Positions 58,334-64,000 of a DNA stretch of 64,000 nt are shown here, piece by piece. Position 1 is the stretch's first letter. Each line of letters opens with the position of its first letter. The position numbers and the translations under genes were made by a program. The notes below the pieces were generated by a model that saw only the letters and a program-made list of their open reading frames with translations, was not told the DNA's origin and did no database searches. The stretch comes from Solirubrobacter deserti (lineage in GTDB: Bacteria; Actinomycetota; Thermoleophilia; Solirubrobacterales; Solirubrobacteraceae): contig NZ_JAPCID010000021.1 in NCBI RefSeq assembly GCF_027587175.1, forward strand, positions 1 through 64,000. The letters are read 5' to 3'.

Positions 58334-59158
58334 TTACGAGCGCGCGTGCTCCGATGGCTGTCCGTTCACAAGTGGTGAGGCTTCGTTGCCGCGCGGCAGC
58401 TCCGGCCGGCCGGCCTCCAGCAGCGGCTTGATGAGGTCCATCGGCAGCGGGAACACGACCGTCGAGTTGTCCTTGCCGATCTCGCTGATCGTCTGCAGGT
58501 AGCGCAGTTGGATCGTCGTCGGGTTCTTCGAGATCACGTCCGCGGCCTCGCCCAGTCGCGCCGCGGCCTGGAACTCGCCCTCGGCGTTGATGATCTTCGC
58601 GCGCCGCTCGCGCTCGGCCTGCGCCTGGCGGGCCATGGCGTGCTGCATCGCCGGGGGGATGCCGACGTCCTTGATCTCGACCGTGGTCACCTTCACGCCC
58701 CACGGCTCGGTCTGCTCGTCGATGATCTTCTGCAGCTCCTCGTTGAGCGTCTCGCGCTCGGCGAGCAGCGAGTCGAGGTCGGCCTTGCCCAGCACAGACC
58801 GCAATGTCGTCTGCGCGATCTGGGACGTCGCCTTCAGGAAGCTCTCGACCTGGACGACGGCGCACTTGGGGTCGACGACGCGGAAGTAGACGACGGCGTC
58901 CACGCGCACCGGGACGTTGTCGTGGGTGATGACGTCCTGCGGCGGGACGTTCAGCGTCACGGTGCGCAGCGAGATGCGCACCATCCGGTCGATCGCGGGC
59001 ACGAGCAGGACCAGGCCCGGGCCCTTGGTGTCGATCACCCGCCCGAGCCGGAACACGACCGCGCGCTCGTACTCGCGCAGCACACGCACCGACGCCGCCG
59101 CCAGCACGAGCAGCATCGCCAACACGCACACGACGGTCACCAACAGCGCCTCGATCAC
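58334..59158 (-). CDS. SPFH/stomatin-like membrane protein
   Basis: A 274-residue protein from GTG 59158, with GGGAGG at normal distance. One N-terminal membrane helix ([20 protein letters not shown]) is followed by the SPFH domain: [45 protein letters not shown] and then a coiled helix [22 protein letters not shown] split across ~185-205. It forms membrane microdomain scaffolds. The nfeD gene upstream overlaps it by GTGA, the standard partnership. Confidence 0.92.
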   Translation of the reverse strand: MIEALLVTVVCVLAMLLVLAAASVRVLREYERAVVFRLGRVIDTKGPGLVLLVPAIDRMVRISLRTVTLNVPPQDVITHDNVPVRVDAVVYFRVVDPKCAVVQVESFLKATSQIAQTTLRSVLGKADLDSLLAERETLNEELQKIIDEQTEPWGVKVTTVEIKDVGIPPAMQHAMARQAQAERERRAKIINAEGEFQAAARLGEAADVISKNPTTIQLRYLQTISEIGKDNSTVVFPLPMDLIKPLLEAGRPELPRGNEASPLVNGQPSEHARS

Positions 59159-59604
59159 GGGGCCACCTCCCACTCCTCGGCCGGGCGCACGATCAGCGTC
59201 AGGCCGTTCACGTTCTCGACGACCACCGGCAGGCCGCGCGCGAGCGGCGGATCGCCGTCGAGACCCCAACCGCGGGCGCGCCACAGCCCGCCGTCCACGA
59301 ACACGGCGTCCGTGCCGCGCGCCACGCCCACCCGGCCGATCAGGCTGTTGGACGCGCGCATGCGGCGCGTGGCGAGCGCCTTGCGCACGATCAGCGCGAG
59401 CGCGACCGCCCCCGCGAGGCCGACGCCGAGGCCGGCGGAGGCGGCGACCAGCGTGGCCGAGCCGGCGGCGGAGAGCAGCAGCGCGACACCGGTGGCGAGG
59501 GCGAGCACGGCGCTCGCGCCCAGCGCGCCGTGGCTCGGCACGTGGGCTTCCGCCGCCGCGAGCGCGGCGCCCGCGAGCACGAGCAGGAGGCCGAGCGTGA
59601 GCAC
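59155..59604 (-). CDS. NfeD-like membrane protein
   Basis: A 149-residue protein with two to three N-terminal helices ([35 protein letters not shown]) and a C-terminal OB-fold (~85-149; [36 protein letters not shown]). This is the short NfeD type, without the ClpP-like protease domain. It partners the SPFH protein downstream. The start overlaps no gene; the intergenic space toward the HAD gene on the other strand is 67 nt. Confidence 0.88.
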   Translation of the reverse strand: MLTLGLLLVLAGAALAAAEAHVPSHGALGASAVLALATGVALLLSAAGSATLVAASAGLGVGLAGAVALALIVRKALATRRMRASNSLIGRVGVARGTDAVFVDGGLWRARGWGLDGDPPLARGLPVVVENVNGLTLIVRPAEEWEVAP

Positions 59605-59671
59605 CTATTTCTCCTGCAGAACAGGTTACTCCCGGCTCGCGCGAATGGAAATGTCATCATGCACGGCCGCG

Positions 59672-60352
59672 ATGCCCCTCCCTAAAGAAGTCACCTTCGT
59701 CACCTTCGATGTCTACGGCACCCTGATCGACTGGGAGACCGGGGTGTACGACGCGTTTGCCAAGGAGGCGGAGAAGGACGGCTACACGCTGTCGAAGGAG
59801 GAGCTCGTGCCGCTCTTCCTCGAGACCCAGCAGGAGATCAAGGGCGGCTCGTACGAGCTGTACGCGGAGGTCCTTCGCCGGACCGCCGTCCAGATCTCAC
59901 GCCAGCTCGGCTGGCCGCTGGAGCCGTCTCGCTCCGGCTTCCTCCCGGCCTCGGTGTCCCGCTGGCCGCCGTTCAAGGAGACCAGGACCCAGCTCGACCG
60001 CTTCGCCAAGAAGTTCGAGCTCGGCCTGATCTCGAACATCGACGACAAGCTGCTCGGTGAGACCCGGCGCTACTTCAAGACGGACTTCGACCTCGTGGTC
60101 ACGGCGCAGCAGGTCCGCTCCTACAAGCCGGACCCCGCGCACTTCAAGGAGGCCGAGCGTCGCATCGGCACCAAGAAGGGCTGGGTGCACGTCACCTCGT
60201 CGTACTACTACGACGTGGAGCCGTGCCTGAAGGCCAAGGTCCCCGTGATCTGGGTCAACCGCAACAAGGAGACCCTCGACGCGTCGCAGAAGAAGCCGAC
60301 GGCCGAGGTCAAGACGCTGCTCGAAGCGGCGAAGCTGCTCGGCGTCGCTTGA
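59672..60352 (+). CDS. HAD-superfamily hydrolase, haloacid dehalogenase type II-like
   Basis: A 226-residue protein from ATG 59672 (in-frame ATGs a few codons upstream are possible). Nucleophile Asp in FVTFDVYGTLIDW, motif II LISNIDDK, Lys in RSYKPDPAHF, and an aberrant acidic motif region VTSSYYYDVEPCLKAKVPV. Cap helices between match type II haloacid dehalogenases. The substrate is unknown. Four-nt overlap (TTGA) with the metallo-beta-lactamase fold gene downstream. Confidence 0.87.
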   Translation: MPLPKEVTFVTFDVYGTLIDWETGVYDAFAKEAEKDGYTLSKEELVPLFLETQQEIKGGSYELYAEVLRRTAVQISRQLGWPLEPSRSGFLPASVSRWPPFKETRTQLDRFAKKFELGLISNIDDKLLGETRRYFKTDFDLVVTAQQVRSYKPDPAHFKEAERRIGTKKGWVHVTSSYYYDVEPCLKAKVPVIWVNRNKETLDASQKKPTAEVKTLLEAAKLLGVA

Positions 60353-61110
60353 GAGCAGTCGCCCTTCACGAGGACGTCATCGCCGTCACCTCCCGCGCGT
60401 TCGCGACCGCGAGCGTGTTGGTGCGCAACGGCGGCGAGGCGTTCCTGGTGGACTCGCCCGTGTTCCCGGACGAGCTGGAGATCCTGCCCGGGATCGCCGC
60501 GCAGTCGCAGTTCAACGTCGTCGGGGTGCTGGCCACGCACGCCGACTGGGACCACCTGCTCGGCCGCTACGCGTTCCCGGAGGCGCCGCTGGGCGCCGCC
60601 GAGTCGACCGCCGCGCGGCTGATCAACGAGCCGGGCGCGGCCCAGCGCAAGCTGCGCGACTTCGACGACGAGATGTATGTGGTGCGCCCTTCCCCGCTGT
60701 CCCTGCCGGGCGCGCAGCGGCTGGACACGCCGGGCTACATCGACATCGGCGAGCAGACGCTCGAGGTCCATCCCGCCGACGGGCACACCGTGGACGGCAT
60801 GGCGGTCTGGGTCCCGTGGGCGCGCGTGCTCATCCCCGGCGACTACCTGTCACCGGTCGAGATCCCGATGATCTCCGAGGGCGGCTCCGTGTCCGCCTAC
60901 CTGGCGACGCTCAACCGGCTCGAGGAGCTCGTGATCGAGGCCGAGCACGTCGTCCCGGGCCACGGCGGCCCGATCGACGCGCAGCGCGCGCTCGCGATCC
61001 TGCGCGAGGACCGGGCCTATCTCGAAGGCCTGCCGGAAGCGTCGCTGCCGCTGGCGCGGCGGACCAAGGCCCAGCGCGCGATCCACGAGAAGAACCTCAC
61101 ACGGATATGA
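60349..61110 (+). CDS. Metallo-beta-lactamase-fold hydrolase
   Basis: A 253-residue protein; TTG 60349 overlaps the HAD stop (TTGA). The metal box reads THADWDH: the second His of the usual H-x-H-x-D-H is an Asp. The remaining ligands are visible: DGHTVDG, IPGDYLSP and VVPGHGGP. The Asp replacement could alter metal use but need not abolish it. The reaction is unknown. It overlaps the convergent DMT gene by 14 nt. Confidence 0.85.
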   Translation: MRAVALHEDVIAVTSRAFATASVLVRNGGEAFLVDSPVFPDELEILPGIAAQSQFNVVGVLATHADWDHLLGRYAFPEAPLGAAESTAARLINEPGAAQRKLRDFDDEMYVVRPSPLSLPGAQRLDTPGYIDIGEQTLEVHPADGHTVDGMAVWVPWARVLIPGDYLSPVEIPMISEGGSVSAYLATLNRLEELVIEAEHVVPGHGGPIDAQRALAILREDRAYLEGLPEASLPLARRTKAQRAIHEKNLTRI

Positions 61111-61918
61111 GCGGGACGCCCGCGAGGGCGAGCGCGACGCCGACCCGCTGAACCGGCACGAGCCGCTCGTGCAGGATCAGATAGGCCAGCGCGACGGTCA
61201 CGACCGGGAACAGGCCGCCGAGGACCGAGACGAGGCTGAGCAGGCCGCCGGTGGTGGCGATCGCGAACGCGGTGTTCGCTCCCGTGTCGAGCAGGCCGAT
61301 CCCGCCGAGCTTCGGGAGCTCGGAGAGCGGCGCGCGGGCGGCGGTGCGCCAGGCGAGCGCGCCGAGCACCACGACGCCGACGACCCGTGCCGCCGCGACG
61401 CCGCCGAGCGCGTCGTGCTCGGCGGCCGCGTCGAGGCAGATCAGCGCGAGGCCGATGAAGACGGCCGCGATCAGCGCGAGCTGGATCGCCCGGCGCGGGT
61501 CGATCGCGGTCGTGTGCGCGGGCTCCCGGCTGGCGAGGATCACGCCGGCCAGCGCGAGCGCCATGCCGACCCACTGCAGCGCCCCGGGGCGCTCGCCGTC
61601 GAACACGACGCCCGCGACCACCGGGACGATGCTCGACGTGGCCACGATCGGCGCGATCACGGACATCGTCCCGAGCGCGAGCGAGCGGTAGAAGCACAGG
61701 ATCGCGACCGAGCCCACGACGCCCGACAGCGCTCCCGGCAGGAACGCGCCCGAGTCGACGCCGCGGATCGCCAGGATGATCGTGAGCGCGACCAGCCCGG
61801 CCGCCTGGCCGACGAGCGCGACGAGCACCGCGGGGTGGACGCGGCTGGCCCGCCCGGCGAGGAAGTCGGCCGTGCCCCAGAGCAGGGACGCCAGCAGCGC
61901 GGCGGGCGCGCCGCTCAC
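61097..61918 (-). CDS. DMT-superfamily (EamA) transporter
   Basis: A 273-residue membrane protein with ten helices in two EamA repeats (first ASLLWGTADFLAGRASRVHP; second VFIGLALICLDAAAEHDALG). Ends with LAYLILHERLVPVQRVGVAL, typical of the family. The substrate is unknown; amino acids or nucleotide-like solutes are common. It lies downstream of the SIS gene on the same strand with an 82-nt gap. Confidence 0.88.
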   Translation of the reverse strand: MSGAPAALLASLLWGTADFLAGRASRVHPAVLVALVGQAAGLVALTIILAIRGVDSGAFLPGALSGVVGSVAILCFYRSLALGTMSVIAPIVATSSIVPVVAGVVFDGERPGALQWVGMALALAGVILASREPAHTTAIDPRRAIQLALIAAVFIGLALICLDAAAEHDALGGVAAARVVGVVVLGALAWRTAARAPLSELPKLGGIGLLDTGANTAFAIATTGGLLSLVSVLGGLFPVVTVALAYLILHERLVPVQRVGVALALAGVPLISV

Positions 61919-62000
61919 GGGCGACGCTCGGCTGGCGGCTCGCGTCGCTGCGAGTACTCGCCCGAAGGGCTCGCACTCGGGCGCCGAGAGGGTCTGGACC

Positions 62001-63023
62001 TCATGTACTGGCGGCGTCCGCGGCGGCCTTGTAGGTCGGCTGCTCGCGGCGGATCAGGTCGGGGTTGGTGCCCGCCTGGTGGACGAGCTCGAGCGTCAGC
62101 AGCTGCAGCGCGATCGCGCCCGCGAGCAGCGGGTGGCCTTCGGGCAGCGCGTCGACCGTGACGGTCGGCATGCCGAGCTCGGCGACGGCGCGGCGGACGT
62201 CGTCGGCGCGCGCGTCGCGCTTGGCCGCGGCGCTCGGGTCGACGCGGATGACGATGATGCCGGTGGTGGCGTCGGCGGCCGGGAGGTGGCCGTGCAGGAC
62301 CTTCTCGACGCCGAGCGGGGTGCACGGGACGTGCAGGCCCTCTTCGATCTTGAGGGCGAGCTCGCGCGCGGTGATCTCGTCCACGCCGCTGCCGGTGATG
62401 ACCAGCCGCTCGGCGGACGCGAGCTGCTTGGCCGCGTCGGTGAAGCGGGCGCGGTGCTCGAGCGTGTCGGTGAGCACGCGGGCGCAGGTGGCGGCGTCGG
62501 CGGCGCCGGCGATCGCGGTGAGCGCCAGCAGCGGCGACACATAGCCGACGGTGTGACACCACGACGTGTCCACGAGCGGCGTCGCGAAGACGATGTCGGG
62601 CGCGGTGACGGTGTCGCCGCCGGTCGTGGCGGTGGCGGCCGAGGAGGGCACGATCTCGTCGGGCTTGGCGGTGATGAGGATCGTGCGGGCGCCGTTGGCG
62701 GCGGCCGCGTGCATGGCGGCGAGCGTCGCGGCCGTGCCCGCCTCGTGCGAGATCGCGATGCAGACGCCGCCGGCCTGCGGGTCGAGCGAGGCCTCGAAGG
62801 CGTCGCGCGCCGTCGCCCCCTCGATCAACGCCGCGCCGGCCATGGCCGCATGCTCGGACGTGCCGCAGCCGACGATGACGACGGGTCCGCCCTCGCGGAT
62901 CGACTCGGCGGCTTCGAGCGCGGCGGACGAGGTCAGGATCGGCTCCACCAACCCCGGCTCGGCGTAGATCATCTCCTCCATGGCCCACGGCGGGCCCGTG
63001 CGCAGCTCCGGCATGTCGCTCAT
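62001..63023 (-). CDS. SIS-domain sugar isomerase/deglycase-like protein
   Basis: A 340-residue protein from ATG 63023, without the glutaminase domain of GlmS. Two SIS folds are present: VVIVGCGTSEHAAMAG with ISHEAGTAATLAAM in the first (~50-180) and VITGSGVDEITARELALKIE in the second (~205-330). It resembles AgaS/FrlB-type sugar-phosphate isomerases or deglycases. The substrate is unknown. Divergent from the MocR-type regulator with 47 nt between starts, suggesting that regulator controls it. Confidence 0.87.
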   Translation of the reverse strand: MSDMPELRTGPPWAMEEMIYAEPGLVEPILTSSAALEAAESIREGGPVVIVGCGTSEHAAMAGAALIEGATARDAFEASLDPQAGGVCIAISHEAGTAATLAAMHAAAANGARTILITAKPDEIVPSSAATATTGGDTVTAPDIVFATPLVDTSWCHTVGYVSPLLALTAIAGAADAATCARVLTDTLEHRARFTDAAKQLASAERLVITGSGVDEITARELALKIEEGLHVPCTPLGVEKVLHGHLPAADATTGIIVIRVDPSAAAKRDARADDVRRAVAELGMPTVTVDALPEGHPLLAGAIALQLLTLELVHQAGTNPDLIRREQPTYKAAADAAST

Positions 63024-63070
63024 GCTCGAGACGGTACCGTCCGAGTGGCTCGACCAACAGAGCCACTTCG

Positions 63071-64000
63071 ATGTCGACGAACCGTGCCACTTTGGAGCTC
63101 TTCGCTGCGCTCGACCGCGCCTCGCCCGAGCCGCTGCGCGCTCAGCTGGAGACCGCGATCCGCGCCGCGATCGCCGGCGGCGGTGCTCCGCCGGGCACGC
63201 GCCTGCCCGCCTCACGCGTGCTCGCCGAGGCGCTGCACGTGTCCCGGGGCGTCGTCAGCGAGGCCTACGCCCAGCTCGCCGCCGAGGGCTGGATCGAGGT
63301 CCGCCACGGCGCCGCGCCCGTCGTCCGAACCGAGCCGGCGAACATAAAGAGGGACAGTCCCTCTTTAGGAAACGACCCGGGTGGCGGGCGTCCGCCGGGG
63401 ACACCGACGGGTGTTTTCCTAAAGGGGGACAGTCCCTCTTTAGGAAACGTGGGTGCTCCGGCGGCCCGGGTGGATCTGCGTGCGACGGCGCCCGATCTGT
63501 CGGCGTTCCCACGGCGGGCGTGGGCGGCGGCGCTGCGGCGGGCGCTCGCGGACATGCCGGACGCGGCGCTCGACTACGGCGACCCGCGTGGGGACGACGA
63601 GCTGCGGGCCGAGTTGGCCGCGTACCTCGTGCGCGTGCGCGGCGCGGCGGCGAACGCTGAGGACCTCGTCATCACGTCGGGCTACACGCAGGGGTTGTGG
63701 CTGGCGTGCCGGGCGCTCGCGCATCGCGGCGCGACGCGGGTGGCGGTTGAGGACCCGTCGCTCGACGACGCCTGGGGGACGATCCGGTCGGCCGGGTTGG
63801 ACGTCGTCCCCGTGCCGGTCGACGAGCACGGGATCGACCCGAGCCGGCTCGACGCGGACGCCGTGCTCGTCACGCCCGCGCACCAGTTCCCGACGGGCGC
63901 GGTCCTCAGCCCCGAGCGCCGGCGGGCGCTGCTGGCGTGGGGCGGCATCGTGCTCGAGGACGACTACGACAGCGAGTATCGCTACGACCGCGCGCCCGTG
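63071..64000 (+). CDS. MocR/PdxR-type regulator (GntR winged helix + aminotransferase), truncated by window
   Basis: At least 310 residues from ATG 63071; the frame is open to the right edge. Residues ~1-85 are a GntR winged helix (PLRAQLETAIRAAIAGG, LPASRVLAEALHVSRGVVSE, AYAQLAAEGWIEV); ~125 onward is an aminotransferase-like domain (GDPRGDDELRAELAAYL, VITSGYTQGLWLACRAL, ILEDDYDSEYRYDRAP) whose PLP Lys should lie beyond the window. The linker (~90-125) is encoded by two REP-like palindromes at 63345-63447, each giving RDSPSLGN- or GDSPSLGN-like text and using TTA and ATA codons that are otherwise avoided. MocR proteins sense PLP or amines; the divergent SIS gene is the likely target. Confidence 0.88.
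   Translation, partial: MSTNRATLELFAALDRASPEPLRAQLETAIRAAIAGGGAPPGTRLPASRVLAEALHVSRGVVSEAYAQLAAEGWIEVRHGAAPVVRTEPANIKRDSPSLGNDPGGGRPPGTPTGVFLKGDSPSLGNVGAPAARVDLRATAPDLSAFPRRAWAAALRRALADMPDAALDYGDPRGDDELRAELAAYLVRVRGAAANAEDLVITSGYTQGLWLACRALAHRGATRVAVEDPSLDDAWGTIRSAGLDVVPVPVDEHGIDPSRLDADAVLVTPAHQFPTGAVLSPERRRALLAWGGIVLEDDYDSEYRYDRAPV
63345..63447. repeat. Pair of REP-like palindromes inside MocR gene
   Basis: Palindrome 1: 63345-63355 and 63357-63367, perfect 11-base arms. Palindrome 2: 63415-63430 and 63432-63447, 16-base arms with one mismatch. Between them is 47 nt of ordinary GC-rich sequence. The outer CCTAAAG/CTTTAGG and GTC-x-GAC-like cores resemble the RAYT-flanking repeats at 27924-27964 and 28541-28573, although the inner bases differ. 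Read in frame they encode the linker of the MocR protein. Confidence 0.85.

Noticed and set aside
63345-63447. Small CRISPR array
   Set aside because: Only two palindromic units, not direct repeats with spacers of uniform size, and they are in frame in a protein gene; they match REP-like elements.

Overview
The window is very GC-rich actinobacterial DNA with dense, short-spaced genes, many GTG/TTG starts and many ATGA/GTGA stop-start overlaps. The gene content (ergothioneine genes egtB-egtD, an mprAB/htrA-like module, DUF11 and VCBS surface proteins, LuxR clusters, sigma/anti-sigma fusions) points to the Thermoleophilia, probably Solirubrobacterales. That placement is inference from gene content; no rRNA is present. 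One tRNA (Phe, GAA) is seen, and no CRISPR array.

Layout. 1-11.5 kb is a cell-surface and signalling region: a sigma-like membrane protein cut by the window edge, secreted Ig-like and DUF11 proteins, three LuxR-type regulators, a membrane GAF-GGDEF protein with a destroyed active-site loop, and an L,D-transpeptidase. A 16-nt motif recurs in the intergenic regions here, suggesting a shared regulator. 11.5-13.0 kb is a graveyard of IS256, IS30 and tyrosine-recombinase fragments beside tRNA-Phe. 13.1-18.6 kb holds cell-wall enzymes (M23, CAP), an MrfA-type helicase, a TetR/DUF2867 pair with twin operators and two small proteins. 18.5-25.8 kb is a long minus-strand run: MoxR ATPase, vWA, DUF58, vWA, egtB, egtD, preceded by HtrA. 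HtrA is divergent from an OmpR-type two-component system (25.9-27.9 kb).

27.9-28.6 kb is a RAYT transposase bounded by palindromic REP-like repeats, wedged between the histidine kinase and glycerate kinase. 29.6-37.3 kb holds a secreted glycerophosphodiesterase, a VCBS-repeat protein, an ABC exporter operon, gpsA and an ATP-dependent DNA ligase. 37.3-40.1 kb has regulators (two LysR, one DtxR/IdeR type) and thioredoxin. 40.1-46 kb has a GH3 glycosidase, HAD hydrolase, cation/proton antiporter and a PP2C-kinase/STAS partner-switching pair. 46-48.6 kb is an AraC-MFS-MarR efflux module. 49-52 kb looks like kynurenine catabolism (aminotransferase, formamidase, kynureninase). 52-56 kb has a sigma/zinc-finger/membrane fusion, secreted proteins and a PLP decarboxylase. 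56.3-59.6 kb is nfeD-SPFH-sucC-sucD. The right end has HAD, metallo-beta-lactamase fold, DMT and SIS proteins, and a MocR-type regulator cut by the window edge. That regulator carries two REP-like palindromes in frame inside its linker.

The most unusual signals are the palindromes that became coding sequence in the MocR gene, the RAYT locus that supplies stop codons to its neighbours, the recurrent LuxR-region motif, and the two one-piece sigma/zinc-finger/membrane proteins.
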